A DNA stretch of 35,419 nucleotides, from positions 1 to 35,419 of the forward strand of contig CACYBG010000281.1 of assembly GCA_902772605.1 (NCBI GenBank). Reading direction: 5' to 3'. Below, one piece after another: positions 26,749 to 33,457 of this stretch. Within the stretch, counting starts at the first letter, position 1; every line of letters starts with the position of its first letter. A program made the position numbers and the translations under genes. The notes under the pieces were generated by a model that was not told the origin of the DNA, searched no databases, and saw only the letters and a list, made by a program, of their open reading frames with translations. The DNA comes from an uncultured Spirochaetaceae bacterium. Its GTDB lineage: Bacteria > Spirochaetota > Spirochaetia > Treponematales > Treponemataceae.

Positions 26749-27102
26749 ATGGAACGGATATTGAATACCCAGGCGGCCAGGGAAATGGTCGACAACGACC
26801 TTTCGCTCTACAGGATACTCCTGGAGGCATACATAAACGACAAGATACTGGACGAATCCAGGCTTCTGTCGCTGGAAGCACAGGATGACACTACCGAAGC
26901 CGCAAAATACGTCCATTATTTCAAGGGTGCGGCAAGGCAGCTTGGAGCCGAGGTCCTGGCAAGGGAGGGACAGGCACTGGAAGACGTACTGAGGGGAAAG
27001 GCTCACGGAGACGTAAAAGCCCTGAACGAAGGATTCGTTTCGGCATATGAAGAGGCCGTCGAAGCAATGAAGGCTGAACTTGCATCGCTTCCTGAAGAAT
27101 AG
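26749..27102 (+). CDS. Stand-alone histidine phosphotransfer (Hpt) protein
   Basis: Hpt proteins pass phosphate between response-regulator receiver domains in phosphorelays. The 117-residue protein is a single helical domain with the Hpt signature AAKYVHYFKGAARQLGA, placing the phospho-acceptor at His56 followed by the usual K-G three to four residues later. EGQALEDVLRGK continues the second signature helix. GGAG lies about 9 nt before the ATG. No kinase or response regulator is in the window, so its partners are elsewhere on the chromosome. It is convergent with tatD, eight bases apart. The fold call is firm. The pathway is unknown. Confidence 0.85.
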   Translation: MERILNTQAAREMVDNDLSLYRILLEAYINDKILDESRLLSLEAQDDTTEAAKYVHYFKGAARQLGAEVLAREGQALEDVLRGKAHGDVKALNEGFVSAYEEAVEAMKAELASLPEE

Positions 27103-27110
27103 TCTCGAAA

Positions 27111-27857
27111 TCAGCATGCGGGACCTGAAGCAAAAAATGACGCGACGTTTTTCATGACCTTTTCGGCAAGGCGGTCCGTTTCAATTCCCTTCAGTCTGGA
27201 TGCTGCATCATATACGGAGGCTATGTCGGTCGGACTTGTGAAAGACTCACCGCCAAGCTTCTGGAACGGGGCGTCGGTCTCAAATAGGATCCTGTCGTCC
27301 GGAAGATTCCTTATGCACTCCGCATTCCTTACGCTGCCCCTTAAAAGCGTCTTTCCGAATGAAAAGAATCCGTTGATTCCTCGGTCCAGAATTCCCTTCG
27401 CCTCCCTGAATCCGAACGGGAACGAATGGAACATTACTGCGGGAACCCTTGAAAGCTCCCCGGAATACAGGTACATCATGTCCATGGCCTTCCTGTTGTG
27501 GATTATGACCGGATAGCCGTACGAACGGGCAAGATCCAGAGATGACGTCCAGACCTTTTCCTGAACGGCTTTGGAAGCCCTTCCTTCAGCATTGAAAAAA
27601 TCGAATCCGATTTCTCCGACCGCTGAAATCCTCCCGTCCCTTAAAAGCCCTTCCAGATAGGGTATCAGGCTTTCATCTGGAGTAAGCGGATGTATGCCGA
27701 ACGAAAGTCGGATTCCGGCCTTATCACGAAACATATCCTCCATGAACTCGAATTCGGACGGGGAAAGCGCACATGAACAGCCTGAAACCCCTTCAAGTGT
27801 GCATCCGGGACGGTCCAGGCATTGAACCGCATGGAAATGAGCATCAAAAAAATCCAT
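27111..27857 (-). CDS. TatD-family metal-dependent hydrolase (DNase)
   Basis: TatD-family enzymes are metal-dependent 3'-5' exonucleases or related phosphodiesterases. The 248-residue protein has the metal ligands in order: His7 and His9 in DAHFHA, the glutamate in VGEIGFDFF, a histidine in VIIHNRKA, a second in MFHSFPFG, and the aspartate in FETDAPF near the C-terminus. Length fits (250-265), slightly short. AAGGAG lies about 7 nt before the ATG. The first strand is changed from the usual DTHCHL and the family has several paralogues (TatD, YcfH, YjjV), so the paralogue is not assigned. It is a single gene on its strand. Confidence 0.85.
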   Translation of the reverse strand: MDFFDAHFHAVQCLDRPGCTLEGVSGCSCALSPSEFEFMEDMFRDKAGIRLSFGIHPLTPDESLIPYLEGLLRDGRISAVGEIGFDFFNAEGRASKAVQEKVWTSSLDLARSYGYPVIIHNRKAMDMMYLYSGELSRVPAVMFHSFPFGFREAKGILDRGINGFFSFGKTLLRGSVRNAECIRNLPDDRILFETDAPFQKLGGESFTSPTDIASVYDAASRLKGIETDRLAEKVMKNVASFFASGPAC

Positions 27858-27947
27858 CTAAACTCCTTGGCCGCCCCAAAACTCAAATTCAGATCCAGGT
27901 CCAGGCAGAAACGAAAAGTCTAAACTCCCCCGACGTTTTTCCGAAAA

Positions 27948-28098
27948 TATAATCAGAGTTTGGGTGGCGGAAAGCTGTCCGCTCAGAAAAGGTTATAGGA
28001 AAACCTGATAAAATCCAAGGACCGGACCCTTAAAAGCAGGTCTGGTGGGGTTTTCGACGGTTTTTCAAACGCATTAAACGCAAGTGCATAATCTTAAA
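27948..28098 (+). promoter_or_regulatory. Promoter and structured leader of the 73-residue gene
   Basis: A perfect TATAAT (27948-27953) without a recognisable -35 starts a leader of about 150 nt. The leader can form three successive hairpins: GCGGA/TCCGC (about 27968-27983), AGGTT/AACCT (about 27991-28007) and CCGGACC/GGTCTGG (about 28021-28045). G- and T-rich sequence follows. No known riboswitch motif was matched with confidence. Confidence 0.45.
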
Positions 28099-28108
28099 GG
28101 AGCTGACT

Positions 28109-28330
28109 ATGGGAACCTACACATTAAAAAGTTTTGGGGGACAAACTGACTACATGGCCGTAATAAAGGAGCTTGACGACGGATATGTAGTGCGAATCAT
28201 CAGAGACAAGGACGGATATACGGATGCAACCACAGATTACATTTCAAAGACACTTTTTGAAAGCTGCATCCGCACAGGCTATATCGTAAAGCTTGATGAC
28301 GCTGAGAAAAGAATGGTCGTCAATGCCTAA
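28109..28330 (+). CDS. Small protein of unknown function (73 residues)
   Basis: Not recognised. The product is compact, soluble and without signal peptide or membrane span. It reads as beta-beta-alpha: MAVIKELDDGYVVRIIRDKDG, then a helix-like ISKTLFESCIRTGYI. AAAGGAG lies 7 nt before the ATG, one of the best ribosome sites in the window, and the preceding leader is long and structured. Both suggest a real, regulated gene. It ends 11 nt before the miaA stop (convergent). The single-domain size and charged surface would fit a small nucleic-acid- or protein-binding factor, but that is a guess. Confidence 0.7.
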   Translation: MGTYTLKSFGGQTDYMAVIKELDDGYVVRIIRDKDGYTDATTDYISKTLFESCIRTGYIVKLDDAEKRMVVNA

Positions 28331-28341
28331 ACCGAAAAGTC

Positions 28342-29328
28342 CTATCGCAAATCAGAAAACCGACCGTCCAGCAGTTCAACCGCTGCACGGAATTTGGCTT
28401 CCCTGTCGTTCTGTCGGGGGAGCCAGTTTATTTTTACGCCCTTCCTCTCCATTCCGCGGAACCAGGTCTCCTGCCTCTTGGCAAACTGGCAGATTGCATG
28501 ATAGAGCTGTTCCTCCATCTCGTCCCGACCGCTGATCTTACCCTCAAGATAGAGGCTTACGAACCTGTATTCAAGCCCAAGCTTTTCAAGCCTCTCCCAT
28601 GAATAGCCGGAGTCGTGAAGCCCCTGAACCTCCTCGACCATGCCGCAGTCAAGCCTTTCCCTGAGTCTTTTGGCAATGTTCGACCGCATCTCATCCCTTT
28701 CAAGCGTCGTACCGATTACGATGGGCCTTACGTCCGGCCTGGGTTCAAGCCTGCTGCGAGCTTCCCTGCATTCGTCGCTTTTCATGAAAATGGCTATCTC
28801 TATGGCGCGTATGGTCCTGTCCCTGAGTTCAAGGTCGCTTCTATTGTGCAGATCGGGCTTAAGATCAAGGAGCATTTCGTCAAGCTCCTGAAGGGTCTTT
28901 TCCTCAAGTTCTGCCCTTAGAACGGGGTTTTCAGGCACAGGGACGAAATCATAGGAACGGAGGACAGAATCTATGTACATTCCTGTTCCACCGACCACGA
29001 AGGTAGTCTCGCCGCGTGCCACCTTGGAATTCATTATGCCGTAAAACTGCTGCTGGAAATTGAACACGTTGTATTCGACGTCAAGGGTCGCAACGTCTAT
29101 CAGGTGATGGGGAACCGTATATGTTGAAACGCTTCCGTCAGGTCCGGTCTCCTCGACGGTATAGTCGGCCAAATCCTTTCCGCTTCCGATGTCAAGTCCC
29201 CTGTAGACCTGCCGGCTGTCAGCAGAAACGATATCCCATCCATATCTCCTTGCAAGCCTTACGCCCAGAGCCGTCTTTCCGACCGCCGTGGGACCCAGGA
29301 GGACTACGCAGTTTATTCCGCCTTCCAT
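28342..29328 (-). CDS. miaA: tRNA dimethylallyltransferase
   Basis: MiaA adds an isopentenyl group to A37 of tRNAs that read UNN codons. The protein (about 328 residues) has the P-loop LLGPTAVGKT (10-19), SADSRQVYRGLDIGSGK, the GGTGMYIDS motif, RSDLELRDRTIRAIEIA and the C-terminal FAKRQETWFRG, all diagnostic. A segment after the SGK motif (VEETGPDGSVSTYTVPHHLID) is slightly longer than in E. coli. Two adjacent ATGs (29331 and 29328) follow GGAGG by 1 and 4 nt; the second is used. A GTG at 29364 would overlap the upstream methyltransferase gene. The spacing (11 nt from the methyltransferase stop) indicates an operon of two RNA-modification genes. Confidence 0.93.
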   Translation of the reverse strand: MEGGINCVVLLGPTAVGKTALGVRLARRYGWDIVSADSRQVYRGLDIGSGKDLADYTVEETGPDGSVSTYTVPHHLIDVATLDVEYNVFNFQQQFYGIMNSKVARGETTFVVGGTGMYIDSVLRSYDFVPVPENPVLRAELEEKTLQELDEMLLDLKPDLHNRSDLELRDRTIRAIEIAIFMKSDECREARSRLEPRPDVRPIVIGTTLERDEMRSNIAKRLRERLDCGMVEEVQGLHDSGYSWERLEKLGLEYRFVSLYLEGKISGRDEMEEQLYHAICQFAKRQETWFRGMERKGVKINWLPRQNDREAKFRAAVELLDGRFSDLR

Positions 29329-29339
29329 CATGCCTCCGG

Positions 29340-30611
29340 CTACATCACCCTGCATACGGCACACTTGAGGTATTCGCTTTTCGGATATCCGAGGAGCACC
29401 GGATGATCGGGACCGGCACCGCGCTTTTCAAGGACCTGAACCTTCTTATGGCTGTCCATGGCCGCATGAGTGAGCATCGAGTAGAAGGTCGGCTCGTCGA
29501 AATATGCAGAACATGAGCACGTAACGAGTATTCCGCCTTCCTTGAGGAGCCTCATCGCCCTGAGGTTGATTTCCTTGTATCCGCCGTACGCCTTCTGAAT
29601 AAGCTTTGCACTCTTGGTGAATGCAGGCGGGTCCAGGATTATTACGTCGAATTTCTCACCGTCCGCCTCGTACTTTTTGAGAAGGTCGAACACATCCATG
29701 CACAGCGCGCTCATGCGGTCTTTGGCACCGTTAAGCTCTATGTTCCTGTTCACTATGTCCACGGCTTCCTGGGAGATGTCCACGCTCACGACCTCTTTTG
29801 CACCGCCCATGACTGCATTAAGTCCGAAGGCTCCTGTGTGGGTGAACGTGTCAAGGACCCTTTTTCCGTGGCAGTATTTCTTTATGGCCTCCCTGTTGAA
29901 TTTCTGATCCAGGAAGTATCCGGTCTTCTGTCCGCGTGCAATGTCCACGACTATCTTGACCCCGTTTTCCGTTATGACCAGAGAATCAGGGCCGGAACCG
30001 AATATCCATCCCGACTTGAGTTCAAGGCCTTCCTTTTCACGCACGGGAGCATCGCTTCTTTCGTATATCCCGTCGCATCTGACCGACGATTTTAGTGCAG
30101 AAACTATTTCCGCCCTGAATTTTTCACATGCAAGCGCCAGGAACTGTACGACAAGATAAACCTTTCCGTCCGAAACGTACTTTTCCACTACAAGTCCCGG
30201 AATGGAATCAGACTCGCCGTACACGAGCCTGCAGCTGTCGCCTTCGCCGAACGATATGCCCCTCACGCTGACAGCCCTTGAAACGGCCTTCCTCCAGTAT
30301 TCCGACGGATCGGCCATGATTGCATCCGCATGCTCCTTTCCGATGAACCTGATGATTATCCTGGACTTCCGGTTGAAGATTCCCGTACCAAGGAAATTGC
30401 CCTTGGAAGTATAGACCTCCACCGCCTCACCGTCGTCGATTTCAGCCTCCGACAGAGCCGTCGTCTTTACTCCGCTTCCGTCGTCCGCATTCCATTTGAC
30501 CGAAAAAATCTCGTTGTCGTAAACCCAAGGGAACCCCTGAAGGATTTCCTGCTCTTCCTTAGCCTTCAAAATTACATGTGCATACTGATTCATTCCATGA
30601 ATATATTCCAT
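29340..30611 (-). CDS. RlmI-like 23S rRNA (cytosine-5) methyltransferase
   Basis: Class I SAM-dependent RNA methyltransferase of the RlmI/YccW family (COG1092). The 423-residue protein starts with a PUA-like domain (LQGFPWVYDNEI, about 20-110), then a middle EEHRE-like domain (RLVYGESDSIPGLVVEKY, YERSDAPVREKEGL). The Rossmann domain has GQKTGYFLDQKFNREAI, motif I VLDTFTHTGAFGLNAVMGGA, VSVDISQEAVD, and the catalytic-site LDPPAFTKS plus TCSCSAYF cysteines. Length is a little above E. coli RlmI (396). The ATG at 30611 has no ribosome site; an ATG six codons later (30593) is equally likely. It is followed by miaA and lies divergent to the DUF4912 gene. The exact rRNA target is inferred from the family only. 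Confidence 0.88.
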   Translation of the reverse strand: MEYIHGMNQYAHVILKAKEEQEILQGFPWVYDNEIFSVKWNADDGSGVKTTALSEAEIDDGEAVEVYTSKGNFLGTGIFNRKSRIIIRFIGKEHADAIMADPSEYWRKAVSRAVSVRGISFGEGDSCRLVYGESDSIPGLVVEKYVSDGKVYLVVQFLALACEKFRAEIVSALKSSVRCDGIYERSDAPVREKEGLELKSGWIFGSGPDSLVITENGVKIVVDIARGQKTGYFLDQKFNREAIKKYCHGKRVLDTFTHTGAFGLNAVMGGAKEVVSVDISQEAVDIVNRNIELNGAKDRMSALCMDVFDLLKKYEADGEKFDVIILDPPAFTKSAKLIQKAYGGYKEINLRAMRLLKEGGILVTCSCSAYFDEPTFYSMLTHAAMDSHKKVQVLEKRGAGPDHPVLLGYPKSEYLKCAVCRVM

Positions 30612-30668
30612 AAACGAAACTTGCGCAACACGCGACGGATCAGAAAGCGCGAAACATTACGCCCATTC

Positions 30669-30697
30669 TTGACACAAGGGCTTTTTTATAGAATATT
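30669..30697 (+). promoter_or_regulatory. Promoter of the DUF4912-GH57 operon, possibly leaderless
   Basis: Perfect TTGACA (30669-30674), a 17-nt spacer and AATATT (30692-30697). The expected start is about 30703-30705, at the ATG (30705), and no ribosome site exists upstream of that ATG. TAGAAT (30689-30694) is a better -10 but at a 14-nt spacing. Confidence 0.5.
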
Positions 30698-30704
30698 TAT
30701 TGCC

Positions 30705-31376
30705 ATGGAAAAACACGACTTCTCCCGTCAGTATCTTGAATCAATTTCCACTGCCGACCTGATTTCACTGGCCGACGACTATGGAATAGACATACCCTCA
30801 AACCTTACCAGAAGGTTCATAATCGGTGAACTCCTGGAATTGGCAGAGGAGCTGGAAAACGATGCAAACTCCGACGGCGACGTACAGCTTACGGACGACA
30901 GCGTCAGCCTTCCAGACTCGCTTCCGAGAAGCTACAACGAGACCCAGATTTTTGCAGTGCAGAGGAACCCGGCATGGGTTTTCGTTTTCTGGGACATAAG
31001 CGATGCACAGATGGCCGCATTGCGCAACAACATGGATTTCGAGCACCTCCTGCTTCACGTTGCATTCTTCGACACGGCAACGGGCGACACTCCGGTCGAC
31101 AGCTTCGACATAAGGATATCCGAGCACGACAGGGAACAGTACATATTCATCCCTGCCGGAAGGAAATACCTGATAATAAACCTCAAATCCAGTTTTGACG
31201 ATGGAGAACAGAAGGTCCTGGCCTATACGAAAAGGCTCGAGATTCCCCAGGAGGGAAGCGCCGTTGCATCGCTGCAGCCGGGACAGAAAATCGAAATGAC
31301 GGAACTCGAGAGGCTTTCTGGGATGGAGAAGATAATCAGCGACCATTACAGGAACCACCGACAGTCCTTTTCATGA
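30705..31376 (+). CDS. DUF4912-domain protein
   Basis: The 223-residue cytoplasmic protein has a short helical N-terminal part with SAP/Rho-N-like text (LISLADDYGIDIPSNLTRRFIIGELLELA, about 17-45). An acidic linker leads to a DUF4912 domain (about 80-190): NETQIFAVQRNPAWVFVFWDIS, then FDIRISEHDREQYIFIPAGRKYLIINL. The W-V-F-V-F-W-D-I core is the family hallmark, and the domain is immunoglobulin-like. DUF4912 proteins often accompany GH57-type proteins, as here: the next gene starts inside this stop codon (ATGA). The function is unknown; carbohydrate binding has been a reasonable idea for such folds. No Shine-Dalgarno precedes the ATG, and the start is chosen from promoter position and the protein's hydrophilic N-terminus. 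Confidence 0.8.
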   Translation: MEKHDFSRQYLESISTADLISLADDYGIDIPSNLTRRFIIGELLELAEELENDANSDGDVQLTDDSVSLPDSLPRSYNETQIFAVQRNPAWVFVFWDISDAQMAALRNNMDFEHLLLHVAFFDTATGDTPVDSFDIRISEHDREQYIFIPAGRKYLIINLKSSFDDGEQKVLAYTKRLEIPQEGSAVASLQPGQKIEMTELERLSGMEKIISDHYRNHRQSFS

Positions 31377-32980
31377 GGATGGAGCATATGCCAGAAAAAA
31401 GACTTATTCTTGTTATAGCGGCCGAACAGGCATACATAAGGCGGACGTCCCCTCATGACGTTTTTTCCGCACCGAACGACATACTTTTTTCAGCCGTCAC
31501 GGACACCTACATTCCGCTTGTGGACATGATGTACAGGCTTGAGGATGAAAACGTACCGTTCAAGCTGAACCTGGTCATGAGCCCTCTCCTGTGCGAACTG
31601 CTTGAAGACCCTTCGGTCCAGAACCAGTACATCGCAAACCTTGAAAAAAGGATTGAAATCGGAAAAAAGGAGCTTGAGCGAAACGAATCCGATCCGAAAG
31701 TGCTTGCACTGGTAAAGTCGACGCTCGAGACCCTCAAAAAAAAGAAGGATCTCTTCGAAAACAGGTTCCAGAAGAGGATCGTCAAGCAGATAAGGAAATT
31801 CGTTGCAAAGGGAGAGGTCGAGATAATCCCTACGGCAGCAAGCTATGCATACCTTCCGCACTACGCAGACATGCCGGAATCAATAAACGCGCAGATTGAA
31901 GCGGGACTCTATTCGGCAAAATACTTCTTCGGCGAAATAGGCGGCGGATTCTACCTTCCGTACATGGGATGGGCATCCGGATTCGACAGGATAATGCGCC
32001 CTTACGGAATCAACTATACGATACTCGATGCAAAGGCCCTGCTCTTCTCAGAAACGCCGAACGGCAGGGGCATATTCTGTCCGGTAAGGACGAACGGTTC
32101 CCTTGTGCTTTTCGGAACAGACCCCGACACCATAAGCGACATTGCCGGGGATGACGGATACATGAACGATGAAAGCTACCTCTCCGTGGAAAGCGACGTC
32201 GGATTCGAACTTCCGGGCGAAGAGCTAAAGGACATCATGGAAAACGACGGATCCAGGGTGCAGACAGGATTCAAGTACTGGAAAAGGCATGAGGAAACCG
32301 AGGAAAGGACGGCATACGACCCCAAAGAGGCACGCAGGAAGGCTTCGGACGATGCAAGGGATTTCTTTGAATCGAAGAAGGCCAAGCTGATTGCTGCTTC
32401 AAGGGAACTTCCGGAAGACGATGCAGTTCTCGTATGCAACATTCCGGCCGAATACATCGGACAGGAGTGGCACGAGGGACCTTTATGGCTTGAAGAAGTC
32501 ATAAGGCGCTGTGCATCTGACGGAGACATCGAACTTTCAGTATGCAAGGACAACCTGAAGAAGCAGTTTTCACTCCAGAAGCTTGAACCATACCCGTGCT
32601 CATGCGGAGGAAACGGATACAGCGAGGATCTTCTGGACAGCTGCAACAGCTGGATGATGAGGTACACCAGGAAGGCCACCGAAAGGATGATAGAGCTTGC
32701 AAACAGGTTCCCCGGAGAAACCAGCCTCAAGGCAAGGCTTCTGAACCTGGGCGCAAAGGAAGTGTTCCTGGTACAGTCAAGTGCACTTCCAAAGATGGTA
32801 CAGGAAGGTCTCTGCCCTGATTTTGCAAGGGAAGAATTCAAGGATGACATACTTTCGTTCTCACAGGTATTCGATGCGCTTGCAAGCAATTCCGTAAGCA
32901 CCGAGTGGCTTACAAGGCTTGAAAAGGAGCATCCCCTTTTCCCATGGATGAACTACAGGATATTCAGCAGAAAGAAATGA
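31373..32980 (+). CDS. GH57-family (branching-enzyme/DUF1957 type) protein, apparently catalytically dead
   Basis: The 535-residue protein follows GH57 alpha-glucan branching enzymes from end to end: FSAVTDTYIPLVDMMYRL, GEVEIIPTAASYAYLPH, GGGFYLPYMGWASGFDRIMRPYGINYTILD, GQEWHEGPLWLEEVIRR and the C-terminal LLNLGAKEVFLVQSS...HPLFPWMNYRIF. The active site is gone. The N-terminal HxHLPY is AEQAY (17-21). The His of THxFLP is replaced (SYAYLP, 157-162). The nucleophile Glu of LPEC is Tyr197 (LPYM). The Asp of DxELFGHWW is Pro358 (PAEYIGQEW). Its ATG overlaps the DUF4912 stop (ATGA), so the two are coupled; ATGs at 31379 and 31388 are alternatives, the last with GGAG close by. A sugar-binding or scaffolding role is inferred. 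Confidence 0.82.
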   Translation: MRMEHMPEKRLILVIAAEQAYIRRTSPHDVFSAPNDILFSAVTDTYIPLVDMMYRLEDENVPFKLNLVMSPLLCELLEDPSVQNQYIANLEKRIEIGKKELERNESDPKVLALVKSTLETLKKKKDLFENRFQKRIVKQIRKFVAKGEVEIIPTAASYAYLPHYADMPESINAQIEAGLYSAKYFFGEIGGGFYLPYMGWASGFDRIMRPYGINYTILDAKALLFSETPNGRGIFCPVRTNGSLVLFGTDPDTISDIAGDDGYMNDESYLSVESDVGFELPGEELKDIMENDGSRVQTGFKYWKRHEETEERTAYDPKEARRKASDDARDFFESKKAKLIAASRELPEDDAVLVCNIPAEYIGQEWHEGPLWLEEVIRRCASDGDIELSVCKDNLKKQFSLQKLEPYPCSCGGNGYSEDLLDSCNSWMMRYTRKATERMIELANRFPGETSLKARLLNLGAKEVFLVQSSALPKMVQEGLCPDFAREEFKDDILSFSQVFDALASNSVSTEWLTRLEKEHPLFPWMNYRIFSRKK

Positions 32981-33000
32981 TTTCATGATCATGACCGAAA

Positions 33001-33084
33001 GGCCGGATATTTAGGGTTATTGTTAACACTTCATAATCCGCTTTCGGAGTATGAAGCGTTTCCTTAAGTCCGGTCGTTTTTTTT
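33001..33084 (+). terminator. Long composite terminator after the DUF4912-GH57 operon
   Basis: The outer stem pairs GGCCGGA with TCCGGTC (33001-33007 with 33069-33075). Inside, CTTCATA/TATGAAG (33029-33035 with 33050-33056) plus TCCG/CGGA around CTTT form a 7+4 bp hairpin with one mismatch. Eight T follow at 33077-33084. It ends 21 nt before the T-run of the convergent small RNA. Confidence 0.75.
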
Positions 33085-33105
33085 CGGGTCATCAGTATAA
33101 AAGGC

Positions 33106-33153
33106 AAAAAAAAACGCTCTGCCAGTGGGATTAGTGGGAAAAGCTGACAGAGC
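33106..33153 (-). terminator. Intrinsic terminator of the candidate small RNA
   Basis: On the minus strand GCTCTGTCAG (33153-33144) pairs with CTGGCAGAGC (33125-33116) over 10 bp with one G·U. G and nine T (33114-33106) follow. On the plus strand the same site would contain a C·A mismatch, which supports the minus-strand reading. Confidence 0.85.
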
Positions 33154-33200
33154 TGAGTGGGAATCGTTCAACATAAATAGTGGATTTACATTGAAACTAT
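33106..33200 (-). ncRNA. Candidate small RNA with three TCCCACT repeats
   Basis: A complete minus-strand unit of about 95 nt: strong promoter (33234-33206), predicted start at about 33200, intrinsic terminator ending at 33106. The 5' end can form a weak hairpin (ATAGT/ACTAT, 33200-33196 with 33181-33177). Then comes an unpaired stretch with one TCCCACT (33162-33156). The terminator hairpin follows, and its 18-nt loop shows a second copy (33139-33133) and most of a third (33130-33124). Exposed C-rich repeats of this kind are typical of base-pairing regulatory RNAs. The unit resembles no RNA family I recognise (not 6S, tmRNA, SRP RNA or RNase P RNA). A 23-codon frame exists but has no ribosome site and runs through the terminator, so coding is unlikely. 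Confidence 0.6.
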
Positions 33201-33205
33201 GTGTG

Positions 33206-33234
33206 AGTATACACTAGATATAGTGGCATGTCAA
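33206..33234 (-). promoter_or_regulatory. Near-consensus promoter of the candidate small RNA
   Basis: On the minus strand TTGACA (33234-33229, perfect), a 17-nt spacer and TATACT (33211-33206, five of six). It is the closest match to the sigma-70 consensus found in the window. Confidence 0.82.
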
Positions 33235-33253
33235 ATTCTTTTTTAAAGAATTT
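33233..33253. repeat. 9-bp inverted repeat abutting the small-RNA promoter
   Basis: AAATTCTTT (33233-33241) and AAAGAATTT (33245-33253) form a perfect inverted repeat with a 3-nt spacer. It touches the outer edge of the -35 box. It could be a regulator operator or simply an AT-rich UP element. Confidence 0.55.
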
Positions 33254-33286
33254 TCAGAATTTCGACATTTTTTTTTGAATTTTCGG

Positions 33287-33316
33287 CTATAAATGCGGTA
33301 AAATCTGCGTTTATAG
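33287..33316 (+). repeat. 10-bp hairpin sequence upstream of the small-RNA promoter
   Basis: CTATAAATGC pairs with GCGTTTATAG around a 10-nt loop. All ten pairs form as plus-strand RNA (one G·U), while one is mismatched as DNA or minus-strand RNA. No T-run follows, so it is not a clear terminator. Confidence 0.4.
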
Positions 33317-33349
33317 GTCTCCGTCCTTCCCGGTCTGTCATCATGACAT

Positions 33350-33388
33350 AAAAAAAGCCGCGTCTCCCATCAATCGCAGGAAACGCGG
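33350..33388 (-). terminator. Intrinsic terminator after the AT-hook-like gene
   Basis: On the minus strand CCGCGTTTCC (33388-33379) pairs with GGAGACGCGG (33367-33358), 10 bp with one G·U. Seven T (33356-33350) follow. It separates the gene at 33458 from the small-RNA unit. Confidence 0.88.
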
Positions 33389-33457
33389 ACCTGTAAAAAC
33401 ACGCCCCGGAATTTAATCCTGAACGCATCAAAACCAAGTCTGTTCTCGGACTCTGAC

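Noticed and set aside
27968..28050. Resemblance to a TPP riboswitch (ACCTGATAAAATCC-like word)
   Set aside because: The other required TPP elements (CTGAGA and the GCGNAGGGA tail) are absent, so the likeness is probably chance.
33106..33178. 23-codon reading frame in the candidate small RNA
   Set aside because: No ribosome site, and the frame runs through the terminator stem and T-run.
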